Under the pieces are notes generated by a model. The model was not told the origin of the DNA. It ran no database searches and worked only from the letters and a program-made list of their open reading frames with translations. A DNA stretch of 64,000 nucleotides from Undibacterium sp. (GTDB lineage: Bacteria > Pseudomonadota > Gammaproteobacteria > Burkholderiales > Burkholderiaceae_D). Shown here in pieces: positions 17,977-27,065 of the stretch (positions are counted from its first letter, which is position 1; each line of letters opens with the position of its first letter). The stretch covers positions 1 through 64,000 of the forward strand of contig JAUSNO010000031.1 in NCBI GenBank assembly GCA_030645915.1, read 5' to 3'. The position numbers and the translations under genes were made by a program.

Positions 17977-18059
17977 TGCACGCCTGTCACGCACTATCCA
18001 TGCGGGTTTCCAGCCACTCTGGCCTGCAAGCCGCATGGGGATTGCGTGATAGGCATGCC
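17977..18059. repeat. Large imperfect palindromic repeat (REP/BIME-like)
   Basis: Two 40-base arms (17977-18016 and 18020-18059) pair at roughly three-quarters of positions with a 3-nt loop. The best segments are CCATGCGG/CCGCATGG and CACGC/GCGTG. Bases 17990-18015 recur inverted and exact at 146-171, which shows a dispersed family. With the MITE-like element it fills the 365 bp between the ligase and decarboxylase genes. Confidence 0.75.
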
Positions 18060-18115
18060 ATTATTTGAAATTTTCAGAAATAACACAGATACCACGGCGC
18101 GAATCTTGTCCCACC

Positions 18116-19354
18116 ATGTTTAATATGAAAAAACCTGTTCACGCTTCACAAACGCAGTTTCAAGTGCAGGATAACTGCCTGCTCGTTGGCGGCATTCCCT
18201 TGACGCGCCTTGCACAGCGGGTCGGCAGTACGCCATTTTTCGCCTATGACCGTGCCTTGTTGTGCGCGCGTGCCGCGCAACTGCGCGCCATCCTGCCTGC
18301 GGAAATCCGTCTGCATTATTCCATCAAGGCTAACCCGATGCCGGCGCTGGTGCAGCTCATGGCGGGATTGGTCGATGGACTGGATGTAGCCTCCGGCGCA
18401 GAGCTGAAAACTGCGCTCGATACGGGCGTGCTGCCGCAGCACATCAGTTTTGCCGGCCCTGGCAAGACCGACGCCGAACTGGCGCAGGCACTAGCGGCAA
18501 ATATCCTCATTCATCTGGAATCAGAGACTGAACTTGAACGGCTGGATAGACTGGCGATGGCAATGGGAATCATGCCAAAAGTCGTGGTCAGAGTGAACCC
18601 CGCATTTGAATTGAAATCATCCGGAATGAAGATGGGCGGCGGTGCGAAACAATTTGGTATCGATGCCGAAACGGTTCCTCAGGTATTGCAACGGATCACA
18701 GGATTGAGCATGGATTTTTACGGCTTCCAGATTTTTTGCGGTTCGCAAAATCTGAAACCTGAAGCGATTGTCGAGGCGCAGTCCAGTACCTTTCAACTCG
18801 CGATTGAACTGGCTCAGCACGCGCCGCAAGCCGTGCGCCTGCTAAATATAGGCGGTGGCTTTGGCATACCGTATTTTCCTGGCGAGCTGGCCCTTGATCT
18901 TGATCCCATCGCCGAGAACTTAAGACAATGGATGCCGAGGTTGAAGCTCGCCCTGCCAGATGCCATTGTCGCCATTGAGCTGGGGCGATATCTGGTCGGC
19001 GAAGCAGGTATCTATGTCGCCAAGGTGATCGATAGAAAAATATCCCGTGGACAGACTTTTCTGGTCACTGATGGCGGCATGCATCATCATCTGGCCGCAT
19101 CGGGCAATCTTGGACAAGTGATACGGAAAAATTACCCGGTTGCCGTAGGAAATAAAATGTCAGGAACCGGACGGGAAATTGTCTCCGTTGTCGGCCCGCT
19201 TTGTACTCCGCTCGATTTACTGGCTGATCAGATGGCGCTGGAACAGGCAGAAGTCGGCGATTTAGTCGTTGTATTTCAGTCCGGGGCTTACGGCTTGACG
19301 GCCAGCCCCAATGACTTTTTAAGTCATGCAAAGGCGTTAGAAGTATTGGTGTAG
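18116..19354 (+). CDS. PLP-dependent decarboxylase, exosortase A-associated
   Basis: About 412 residues from ATG 18116 (ATG 18125 is also possible; the frame extends to 18065 but enters the repeat). It is a fold-type III decarboxylase of the diaminopimelate/ornithine group: HYSIKANP with PLP Lys71, the glycine-rich loop GGGFGIPYF, ELGRYLVGEAG, and GPLCTPLDLL with the active-site Cys contributed across the dimer. It decarboxylates an amino acid, perhaps one carried by the associated ACP. Members of this group occur only with exosortase A. The upstream MITE-like element and hairpin may have altered its transcription. Confidence 0.92.
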   Translation: MFNMKKPVHASQTQFQVQDNCLLVGGIPLTRLAQRVGSTPFFAYDRALLCARAAQLRAILPAEIRLHYSIKANPMPALVQLMAGLVDGLDVASGAELKTALDTGVLPQHISFAGPGKTDAELAQALAANILIHLESETELERLDRLAMAMGIMPKVVVRVNPAFELKSSGMKMGGGAKQFGIDAETVPQVLQRITGLSMDFYGFQIFCGSQNLKPEAIVEAQSSTFQLAIELAQHAPQAVRLLNIGGGFGIPYFPGELALDLDPIAENLRQWMPRLKLALPDAIVAIELGRYLVGEAGIYVAKVIDRKISRGQTFLVTDGGMHHHLAASGNLGQVIRKNYPVAVGNKMSGTGREIVSVVGPLCTPLDLLADQMALEQAEVGDLVVVFQSGAYGLTASPNDFLSHAKALEVLV

Positions 19355-19457
19355 GGAAATGTCCAATCGTCCTTAAACGGTCTGTAGAGAAGCTGCGCTA
19401 TGGCGCGCGACTTGATGCTGTTAATATCTACTTTTGGCAAAATTAACTGGTGGCTAC

Positions 19458-20234
19458 ATGATGAATCATTCACGCTTGATCAACACTACTTTGTTCTTAT
19501 GTGCCAGCCTGTTTCTGGCGCCGCCGCTGTGGGCGGCTGATTTTTCTGCCACCGTAAAAACGGTCAAGCCATCCGTTGTCGCCATCGGCACATTTCAAAA
19601 GACACGCAGTCCCGCGGTGAGTTTTTCAGGTACCGGATTTGTGGTCGGAGATGGGCTCACCATCATTACCAATGCTCACGTGGTGAATGGCGCGAGGACT
19701 GCCGAGAGCAATGACACACTTGGAATTCTGACAGGTAAAGGTGACGCCTCTGAATTCAGGCCGGCGACCATCATTGCGGTCGATGAAGAGCATGATCTGG
19801 CCCGGCTGCGCATCGGCGGTGCGCCGTTGCAGGCGATGGAGCTTGGTGATGCGGACAAGGTTGTCGAAGGCCAGACCATTGCGTTTACCGGTTTTCCTCT
19901 TGCCATAGGGTTGGGGTTTCATCATGCTACGCACCGTGGTTTTGTCTCGTCGATCACGCCGGTGGTGAAGCCTTCTCTTGATTCCCGCAGGTTAGATCCG
20001 AAAGTGGTCGCCCAGCTCAGGCGCGCGCCCTACTCGGTTTTTCAGCTGGACGCAACCGCCTACCCAGGCAATAGCGGAAGCCCCGTTTATGATCCCGAAA
20101 CCGGCGTTGTCGTTGGTGTCATCAATATGGTGTTTATCAAGGGTTTGAAAGAGACTGCCATCACCAACCCTAGCGGAATCAGTTACGCGATACCAGTCAA
20201 TTTTGTGCATGATCTGCTGCAAAAGAAGATGTAA
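19458..20234 (+). CDS. Secreted trypsin-like serine protease (S1C/DegP-like, no PDZ)
   Basis: About 258 residues from ATG 19458 (or 19461). The Sec signal ends near LWA (residue 26). The catalytic triad is visible: His74 in TNAHVV, Asp113 in EHDLARL, Ser206 in GNSGSP. The length stops right after the protease domain, so there is no PDZ domain, unlike DegP/DegS. It should act in the periplasm. Its place between the decarboxylase and the nucleotide-sugar genes suggests quality control or maturation for the exosortase/EPS system, but this is inference. Confidence 0.85.
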   Translation: MMNHSRLINTTLFLCASLFLAPPLWAADFSATVKTVKPSVVAIGTFQKTRSPAVSFSGTGFVVGDGLTIITNAHVVNGARTAESNDTLGILTGKGDASEFRPATIIAVDEEHDLARLRIGGAPLQAMELGDADKVVEGQTIAFTGFPLAIGLGFHHATHRGFVSSITPVVKPSLDSRRLDPKVVAQLRRAPYSVFQLDATAYPGNSGSPVYDPETGVVVGVINMVFIKGLKETAITNPSGISYAIPVNFVHDLLQKKM

Positions 20235-20322
20235 TCAGGGAAAAAAATAGGATGCCTATTTTACTAAATAGGCAGAATTCGATGATGCTTGACGCTTGTC
20301 TTTAGTCCAAGCGTTGTGGCTT

Positions 20323-20350
20323 TTGAGGGTATCTGGTATATTGCTATAAT
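20323..20350 (+). promoter_or_regulatory. Sigma-70 promoter with extended -10 before tviB-like gene
   Basis: TTGAGG (20323-20328), a 16-bp spacer, then TATAAT (20345-20350) preceded by TGC, an extended -10. The predicted start near 20357 gives a leader of about 17 nt before ATG 20374, with AAGG at 20360-20363 as a weak ribosome site. Confidence 0.7.
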
Positions 20351-20373
20351 AACATTGTTAAGGTTGAAATTTC

Positions 20374-21654
20374 ATGAGTATAGTTGGCGTAGTCGGATTG
20401 GGTTATGTTGGTATGCCTTTGGCCGTAGAATTCGGAAAAAAACTGAGGACAATAGGTTTCGACCTCTCAGCAAGCAAAGTAGCGAGCTACAAGCGTTTCA
20501 TCGATCCTACCGGTGAGCTTTCAACCGAAGAGCTCCAGGCTGCGAAGCAGTTGAGCGTGAGCACTGATCCATCCGAACTGGCTCAGGCCGATTTTCTGGT
20601 GATTGCCGTGCCAACGCCAGTCGACCTGGCGCACAACCCGGACTTCACCCCCTTGATTGGCGCGAGTCAAACAGTGGGCAAACACATGAAACGCGGTGCA
20701 ATAGTCATCTACGAATCTACCGTTTATCCAGGTGCGACCGAAGAGGTGTGTATTCCCGTGCTTGAAAAGCATTCAGGCTTGAAATGGAAAGAAGATTTTC
20801 ATGTCGGTTTTTCTCCGGAGCGTATTAATCCGGGTGACAAAGAACATACCCTCACCACCATTTTGAAAATTGTCTCTGGTGACGATGACGAAACCCTGGA
20901 CAAGATCGCCAAACTCTATGAGAACATCATTGTGGCGGGTGTCCATCGCGCCACCAGCATCAAAGTCGCGGAAGCCGCCAAGGTCATCGAGAACACGCAG
21001 CGCGACTTGAATATCGCTCTCATGAACGAGCTGGCCATTATCTTTGACATGATCGGTATCGATACGCTGGAAGTATTACAGGCAGCCGGCACCAAATGGA
21101 ACTTCCTTAATTTCCGTCCAGGCCTGGTCGGTGGACATTGCATAGGCGTTGATCCTTACTATTTGACCCATAAAGCCGACATGCTCGGGTATCACCCGCA
21201 GGTCATTCTGGCAGGTCGCAGGATTAACGATGGCATGGCCAAGTTTGTCGCCGAAAAAGTGGTCAAGGAAATTATCAAGGCAGGGCATCATGTAAAAGGC
21301 TGCGTCGTCAATGTCATGGGCCTGACCTTCAAAGAGAATTGTCCGGATTTGCGCAATTCAAAAGTAGCAGACATGATTTTCGAGCTGCAATCCTACGGTG
21401 TCGATGTGCACGTGCATGATCCTTTGGCCGATGCAGACGAAGCGCAACATGAATATGGCCTGAAGCTGGAATCATGGGATGACCTGCCGCGCGCGACGGT
21501 CACAATCGCAGCGGTATCGCACAACGAATTAATGCATCGCCCTTTGTCTGACTATCAGGCAAAGTCACTGGAAAACGGCTGCTTTGTCGATATCAAATCA
21601 AAATTTGATCGGGCCGAACTCCATAAGGCCGGATTTAGTGTTTGGCGCCTTTAA
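20374..21654 (+). CDS. tviB: UDP-N-acetyl-hexosamine 6-dehydrogenase (TviB/WbpA-like)
   Basis: A 426-residue UDP-sugar dehydrogenase. GLGYVGMP (8-15) is the NAD-binding start, ESTVYPGATEEV the linker region, and GGHCIGVDPYYL contains the catalytic thiol Cys256; GLTFKENCPDLRNSKV is in the C-terminal UDP-binding domain. Sequence detail (TPVDLAHNPD, RPGLVGGHCIGVDPYYLTHKA) fits the TviB/WbpO group that oxidises UDP-GlcNAc or UDP-GalNAc to the uronic acid. Together with the epimerase that follows it supplies an acidic amino sugar for the polysaccharide. Confidence 0.9.
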   Translation: MSIVGVVGLGYVGMPLAVEFGKKLRTIGFDLSASKVASYKRFIDPTGELSTEELQAAKQLSVSTDPSELAQADFLVIAVPTPVDLAHNPDFTPLIGASQTVGKHMKRGAIVIYESTVYPGATEEVCIPVLEKHSGLKWKEDFHVGFSPERINPGDKEHTLTTILKIVSGDDDETLDKIAKLYENIIVAGVHRATSIKVAEAAKVIENTQRDLNIALMNELAIIFDMIGIDTLEVLQAAGTKWNFLNFRPGLVGGHCIGVDPYYLTHKADMLGYHPQVILAGRRINDGMAKFVAEKVVKEIIKAGHHVKGCVVNVMGLTFKENCPDLRNSKVADMIFELQSYGVDVHVHDPLADADEAQHEYGLKLESWDDLPRATVTIAAVSHNELMHRPLSDYQAKSLENGCFVDIKSKFDRAELHKAGFSVWRL

Positions 21655-21672
21655 TCTATACGAAATACGCAA

Positions 21673-22713
21673 ATGACTCATTACGACAATATTCAACAAA
21701 ATTTGAAGTCCAATCAATCAACCTGGCTGATCACCGGTGTTGCGGGCTTTATCGGGTCAAATTTACTGGAAGCCTTACTTAAGTTAAATCAGCAAGTTGT
21801 TGGCCTTGATAATTTCGCTACTGGCTATCAGCATAATTTGGATCAGGTGCGTGAATTGGTCGGCGAAGATGCCTGGAAAAATTTTAAATTCATTCAAGGC
21901 GACATTACTAAGTTAGCCGACTGTCATGCCGCATGCCAGGGCGTCAATTATGTCTTGCACCATGCGGCTTTAGGTTCGGTGCCACGCTCGATTGAAGACC
22001 CTATTTTGGCTAACGACAACAACGTTACAGGTTTCCTGAATATGCTAACGGCAGCGCGTGACGCCAAGGTAAAACGCTTTATTTATGCCGCTTCCAGCTC
22101 CACTTATGGCGATCATCCAGGACTTCCAAAAATCGAATCTGTCATAGGAAAACCGTTGTCGCCGTATGCTGTTACCAAGTACGTTAATGAGCTATATGCG
22201 GATGTGTTTGCGCGTTGCTATGGTATTGATTCAATTGGTTTGCGTTACTTCAATGTGTTTGGTCCTCGCCAGGATCCGGATGGTGCCTACGCAGCCGTGA
22301 TTCCGCAATGGGTTGCAGCCTTGATCAAGGATCGGGCCCTGCAGATCAACGGAGACGGTGAAACTACGCGCGACTTCTGTTTCATTGATAATGTCGTTCA
22401 GGCGAACATTCTCGCGGCAGTCACAGAGAATCCAGACGCAGTAAATCAGATTTACAATGTTGCACTTAACGAAACGACCAGTCTAAATCAGTTGTATCAA
22501 ATGATGAGCGCTCTTCTGGTGGATTCATTCCCTCATCTGGAAAAACACCAGCCTAAATATGAAGAGTTTCGTAACGGAGATGTGAGACATTCTCAGGCTG
22601 ATATCACCAAGGCCAGGACACTATTAAATTTCGCCCCGACCCACCGTGTGGATCAGGGCTTGAAAGAGGCCATGGAGTGGTACAAAAAGAATTTGTCGTC
22701 GACCGCAAATTAA
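21673..22713 (+). CDS. tviC: UDP-N-acetylglucosamine 4-epimerase-like (TviC/WbpP)
   Basis: A 346-residue extended SDR enzyme. GVAGFIGS (22-28 region) binds NAD; the catalytic set is Ser141-143 in AASSSTYG and Tyr165/Lys169 in [18 protein letters not shown] and [21 protein letters not shown] are hallmarks of the WbpP/TviC group, which interconverts N-acetylated gluco and galacto UDP-sugars. It starts 18 bp after the dehydrogenase, so the two are co-transcribed, as in Vi antigen loci. Confidence 0.9.
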   Translation: MTHYDNIQQNLKSNQSTWLITGVAGFIGSNLLEALLKLNQQVVGLDNFATGYQHNLDQVRELVGEDAWKNFKFIQGDITKLADCHAACQGVNYVLHHAALGSVPRSIEDPILANDNNVTGFLNMLTAARDAKVKRFIYAASSSTYGDHPGLPKIESVIGKPLSPYAVTKYVNELYADVFARCYGIDSIGLRYFNVFGPRQDPDGAYAAVIPQWVAALIKDRALQINGDGETTRDFCFIDNVVQANILAAVTENPDAVNQIYNVALNETTSLNQLYQMMSALLVDSFPHLEKHQPKYEEFRNGDVRHSQADITKARTLLNFAPTHRVDQGLKEAMEWYKKNLSSTAN

Positions 22714-22727
22714 CTTTTTTCTTCAAC

Positions 22728-22814
22728 ATGAATGAACGTCTTTTGATTGCGCAAGCCAGCGAGGTCCATTCATTGTTGACAGCAAAAAATATAAACGCAT
22801 TGTTTCCGTCCTGA
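22728..22814 (+). CDS. Possible 28-residue leader peptide
   Basis: A short frame MNERLLIAQASEVHSLLTAK... ends 3 bp before the ATG of the next gene. It has no good ribosome binding site, and its amino-acid content gives no functional clue. It may translationally couple the epimerase and transferase genes, or may be chance. Confidence 0.2.
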   Translation: MNERLLIAQASEVHSLLTAKNINALFPS

Positions 22815-22817
22815 TCA

Positions 22818-23936
22818 ATGAAAAGAATCTGTGTTTATCAAAGCTTGGCAGCACTTCCAGATTCGTATCGGCGAGTATTTGATGTGGGACAGGAGTCCGG
22901 CGGTTTTTTTTTGAGTTTTGCCTGGTTTGACAACCTGATTCGTCATTCGCTAAGTATTGAGCACTCGATTCGTCTTTTCGGCGTAGAAGACGATTCGAAT
23001 GGAAAGGCTTATGCCTTGTTGCCGATGTGTTTTGTCACTTCCCGGCAGCGCTGGTATGCCCCGCGCAAATTAGTCGCCGCATCGAATTATTACACCTCCC
23101 TTTACGCATTAATACATGCTGACACTGAACAACAGATGCGGGAAAATACCCATCTCTTGGCGAGTGAAATAATCAATAAAACATCGCGTTGGGATTGTAT
23201 TGATCTGCATCCTATGGCAAGAGACTCAGGTCAATTTGAGTCGATTCAGCAAGCATTTCTGCATTCAGGTGCGTTCATCCAGACATATTTTTGTTTCGGG
23301 AATTGGTATCTCAAGGTCAACGGTCGCACTTTTCAGGAGTATTTTCATTCCTTGCCATCTCGTTTAAAAAACACCATCAACAGAAAATCTAAACAGCTGG
23401 AAAAGAGCCATGGCCTGCATATCAAACTTGTACAAAGCGCAGATGAGTTGATTGCAGCCACTGCAGCGTATGAGCAGGTGTATCAGTCAAGCTGGAAGCT
23501 CCCTGAAGCACATCCTTTGTTCATTTCTTCCCTGATGCAGACCTGTGCCCAACGAGGCTGGTTGCGTCTTGGTATAGCCTATGTAGGTGAGCAGCCTGTC
23601 GCTGCACAGCTATGGATAGTGCATCAGCGGGTGGCATCAATATACAAACTCGCTTATGACGAAAAATTTGGCAAACTTTCAATCGGGTCAATACTGACCT
23701 CCCGAATGATGGAGCATGTGATCGATATTGATCATGTCGATGAAGTGGATTATCTCACCGGTGACGATGGCTATAAACAAGACTGGATGTCAAACAGGCG
23801 AGAGCGATGGGGCTTGATTGTTTTCAATCAACATACACTGAAGGGTAATTTGTCGGCACTTTGGCATTTGGGTCGCCAGGAACTAAAAAAACGAATCACA
23901 AGCTTCAAAGGCGTATTTGAAAGAATTTTGCGTTGA
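22818..23936 (+). CDS. GNAT/FemAB-like N-acyltransferase (CelD/BcsL-like)
   Basis: A 372-residue soluble protein. The first half contains FLSFAWFDNLIRH and YALLPMC, the second half SRLKNTINRKSKQLEK, YEQVYQSSWK, GEQPVAAQLWIV and KLAYDEKFGKLSIGSILT, the pattern of the GNAT-like domain found in the CelD/BcsL and FemAB relatives of EPS loci. It probably adds an acyl or aminoacyl group to a sugar or lipid-linked intermediate. It is the third gene of the tviB-tviC unit. The precise substrate cannot be read from sequence. Confidence 0.75.
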   Translation: MKRICVYQSLAALPDSYRRVFDVGQESGGFFLSFAWFDNLIRHSLSIEHSIRLFGVEDDSNGKAYALLPMCFVTSRQRWYAPRKLVAASNYYTSLYALIHADTEQQMRENTHLLASEIINKTSRWDCIDLHPMARDSGQFESIQQAFLHSGAFIQTYFCFGNWYLKVNGRTFQEYFHSLPSRLKNTINRKSKQLEKSHGLHIKLVQSADELIAATAAYEQVYQSSWKLPEAHPLFISSLMQTCAQRGWLRLGIAYVGEQPVAAQLWIVHQRVASIYKLAYDEKFGKLSIGSILTSRMMEHVIDIDHVDEVDYLTGDDGYKQDWMSNRRERWGLIVFNQHTLKGNLSALWHLGRQELKKRITSFKGVFERILR

Positions 23937-24123
23937 TACTTTCGGTATGCATCATTGATAGCTTATTTTGCCAAATTTTGTATTTGATTTTGTGACGATG
24001 GGAATCATTCGAAAAGTGGTGTAATCTTCGAAAAGAATGATTTTTCACTAAGTAAAACCTAGAAATTTAACTCAACAAATGCACGCTCTCGCGACTATGC
24101 ATTTATGTTTACAAGGAATAAAT

Positions 24124-26907
24124 ATGCCAAGCATTATAAAAAAACGTGCATCTGTCGCCATGATTTCCGGCGCTATTGTTCTCATGGTTGGCTTGAGTGC
24201 TTGTAGTAAAAATCAAACCAGTGAAAAATTAATTGCAGACGCTAAGCAATACCAGCAAAAGGGCGATAACAAGGCGGCTGTTATTCAATTGAAAAATGTA
24301 TTGCAAAAAGATCCTGACAATAAAGAGGCAAGATATCTTCTCGGCTCTATCTACAATCAGGCTGGCGATCCTGTATCGGCTGAAAAAGAATTGCGTAAGG
24401 CAGTTAGTCTCGGCATGAGTCCGGCCATGGCTCTTCCTGACCTTGGCAAAGCATTGCTGGCGCAAGGGCAATTTCAAAAAATGCTGGATGAAACGAGTGC
24501 CGACTCAAGGGCAAATACCGATGCAAATCTCATTACTTTGCGTGCGAACGCATTTCTGGGATTGGGCAAAAAAGCGGAAGCAAAGGAAGCATTTCTGCTT
24601 GCCTTAAAGTCTTCACCAGATTTTGCTGATGCAATAATCGGCCTGGCCAAGCTCGCAGCTGCTGAAAGTGATATGGACGCTGCGAATAATTTTGCAGAAA
24701 TGGCGGTAAGCAAAAATCCTCAACATGCGCAAGCCTGGTTGTTCAAGGGTGATTTATTGCGTGTGCAAGGTAAGCTTGATGAGGCACTCATTGCCTATGA
24801 AAAAACAATAAAAATCGAGCCTGATAACTCAACCGCAATGCTCGTGAAAGCCAATCTCGAAATCGGGATGAAAAAATTTACTGAAGCCAAGCAAGATATT
24901 GATGCAGCTAAAAAACTCTCATCGAATCCTATGCTTGCTTTTTATACTCAGGCATTGCTCGATTACAGCCAAGCTAAGCATGCAGCGGCATTGGAGTCTA
25001 TTCAACAAGTACAAAAAATGGCACCTGATTATCCACCAGGCGTTCTCCTCTCAGGTGCCATTCAATATGCGCTAGGCGCAACGGCTCAAGCGGAACTGCA
25101 TTTGAAAAAATATCTGGAGAGTAATCCTGGTAACGTTTACGCTCAGAAACTCATGGCTGGTGTTTTATTGAAGAATGGTCAGCCTGATCGGGCGGTTGCC
25201 CAACTCGAGCCTTTGCTTAAATCGGAAACTGATGATAGCCAGGTATACGCCTTGGCGGGCGAGGCTTATATGCAGTCAAAAAACTTTACCAAGGCGACTG
25301 AATATTTTGATAAAGCAAGTACGCTTGCGCCGAAAACCGCTGAATACCACACTGCACTTGGGATGAGTAAACTTGGGCAAGGCGATAGTGGACGCGCGAT
25401 TGCTGAATTGGAAAAAGCGGCCGACATGGACACGAAGTCTTCGAAAGCCGGGGTTCTGCTAATCATGACCCATGTGCGCTTGAAAGAATTTGATAAGGCA
25501 TTGGCCGTCGCGATAGCGACTGAAAAAGATCACCCGGACAATCCGTTAATACATAATCTAAAAGGGGGAATTTATCTAAGTCAGAAAGATGTTCCTCACG
25601 CACGTGCCAGTTTTGAAAAAGCGGTTTCTTTGCAGCCAACCTATTTTCCTGCGGTCGCTAATCTCGCTCGTCTCGATATGCAAGAAAAAAAGCCAGATGC
25701 TGCTAAAAAACGTTTTGAAGTGATACTGGAAAAAGATAAAAAGAATCTTCAGGCCATGACAGCCCTAGCGAGTTTAGCTGTGGCTAAAGGAAATAACGAA
25801 GAGGCGAAAACTTGGTTAGAGCGAGCCAGTAGCGAGAATCCAGAATCGATACAAGTGACGCAGTTACTTGCACAGCATTATGGACGTATGGGCGACAAGC
25901 AGAAAGCACTGCTTTTGGTAAGAAAGGCGCAAGCAAGCAATCCGAAGATTCCAGGCTTCATGGAAATGTTGGCGCAAATTCAAATGAGCCTTGATGACAA
26001 AGCCGGAGCGCTCGATAGTTATAACAAATTTGCAGCGATGTTGCCAGAGTCGCCGGCAGCGCAATTCAAAGTTGCAGCAGCTCACATGACGATGGGTAAC
26101 GAGAGCGCAGCAATAGACGCGTTGAAGAAAACACTGAGAATGGACAGTAAGTTTATTGACGCACAATTGGCATTGTCAGCCCTATTGGCAAAAAAAGGAA
26201 ACTTTGAAGAAGCCTTGGCGATGAGTCGACAAATTCAGAAGCAAAATGAAAAATCGCCAATGGGATTTATTCAGGAAGGAGATATCCTGCTTGCTCAGAA
26301 AAAAACTGCACTCGCAATTCAAGCATATGAACGCGCATTTAAGCTCGCCAAAGGCGGACAGTTGGTCACGAAAATTCATCGTGCCCTAACTTTGGATGGA
26401 AAAACGAAGGATGCTGATGCCAGAATAGTTCAGTGGCTGAAAGAGCATCCCGAAGACAATAATGCCCGTATGTATTTCGCGATGCATAGTTTAGCAACAC
26501 AAAAATCCAAACAGGCTGGAATTGAGCAACTTCAGATCATTTTGAAGAATGACGCCAATAATGTGATGGTGTTGAACAATCTGGCTTGGGCGTATAGTGA
26601 AGAAAAAGATCCAAGATCCTTGGAGTACGCAGAGAAAGCATACAAGCTGGCTGGAGAGAATCCCGCAATTATGGACACGTTAGGGTGGATCCTGGTTGAG
26701 CAGGGTAATATAGTTCGCGGTTTGCCTTTAATTCAGAAAGCGAATACTCAGATGCCCGATACCCTCGATGTCAAATATCATCTGGCAGTAGGGCTAATGA
26801 AATCAGGCGATAAGGTCAAAGCCAAAAAAGAATTTGAGCAAATCCTGGCAACCGGAAAAGATTTTGCAAAGAAAGAGGAAGTGAAAACTTTTTTAAAACA
26901 GCTTTAA
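24124..26907 (+). CDS. prsT: PEP-CTERM system TPR-repeat lipoprotein PrsT
   Basis: A 927-residue protein. ATG 24124 follows AAGGAATAA; the frame upstream to 24079 is not needed. A signal ending LSAC marks a lipoprotein (lipidated Cys about residue 27). The rest is a run of some twenty TPR units (for example DPDNKEARYLLGSIYNQAGD, KIEPDNSTAML, NNLAWAYSEEKDPRSLEYAEKAYKL), so it is a large periplasmic or outer-membrane scaffold. PrsT is a constant partner of PrsK/PrsR and exosortase A and may help carry the polymer or PEP-CTERM proteins across the envelope. No sigma-54 site with correct spacing was found upstream. A strong bidirectional terminator follows. Confidence 0.93.
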   Translation: MPSIIKKRASVAMISGAIVLMVGLSACSKNQTSEKLIADAKQYQQKGDNKAAVIQLKNVLQKDPDNKEARYLLGSIYNQAGDPVSAEKELRKAVSLGMSPAMALPDLGKALLAQGQFQKMLDETSADSRANTDANLITLRANAFLGLGKKAEAKEAFLLALKSSPDFADAIIGLAKLAAAESDMDAANNFAEMAVSKNPQHAQAWLFKGDLLRVQGKLDEALIAYEKTIKIEPDNSTAMLVKANLEIGMKKFTEAKQDIDAAKKLSSNPMLAFYTQALLDYSQAKHAAALESIQQVQKMAPDYPPGVLLSGAIQYALGATAQAELHLKKYLESNPGNVYAQKLMAGVLLKNGQPDRAVAQLEPLLKSETDDSQVYALAGEAYMQSKNFTKATEYFDKASTLAPKTAEYHTALGMSKLGQGDSGRAIAELEKAADMDTKSSKAGVLLIMTHVRLKEFDKALAVAIATEKDHPDNPLIHNLKGGIYLSQKDVPHARASFEKAVSLQPTYFPAVANLARLDMQEKKPDAAKKRFEVILEKDKKNLQAMTALASLAVAKGNNEEAKTWLERASSENPESIQVTQLLAQHYGRMGDKQKALLLVRKAQASNPKIPGFMEMLAQIQMSLDDKAGALDSYNKFAAMLPESPAAQFKVAAAHMTMGNESAAIDALKKTLRMDSKFIDAQLALSALLAKKGNFEEALAMSRQIQKQNEKSPMGFIQEGDILLAQKKTALAIQAYERAFKLAKGGQLVTKIHRALTLDGKTKDADARIVQWLKEHPEDNNARMYFAMHSLATQKSKQAGIEQLQIILKNDANNVMVLNNLAWAYSEEKDPRSLEYAEKAYKLAGENPAIMDTLGWILVEQGNIVRGLPLIQKANTQMPDTLDVKYHLAVGLMKSGDKVKAKKEFEQILATGKDFAKKEEVKTFLKQL

Positions 26908-26995
26908 TTTTTAGCCGATTAAGGGACGCAGCTTTCGTTGATCGGTGAGCTTCATTTTTTTTGTGCCCGCGCATTTATGCAATGAGTATCAGAAT

Positions 26996-27035
26996 AAAAA
27001 AAGCCGGTCCAACTTATATTGGACCGGCTTTTTTT
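26996..27035. terminator. Bidirectional terminator between prsT and export gene
   Basis: A perfect stem GCCGGTCCAA / TTGGACCGGC (27003-27012 / 27019-27028) with a 6-nt loop is flanked by A7 and T7. It serves the convergent genes prsT and the export lipoprotein. Confidence 0.93.
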
Positions 27036-27065
27036 ATGAAAAATTAAAGAATTTTTACAAAGGAC

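Noticed and set aside
19401..19416. Sigma-54-like TGGCGCGCGACTTGAT upstream of the trypsin-like protease gene
   Set aside because: The -12 element has GA where GC is essential, and no PrsR box lies upstream.
24025..24045. Possible -24/-12 site before prsT
   Set aside because: TGG is present, but no GC falls 10 bases after GG.
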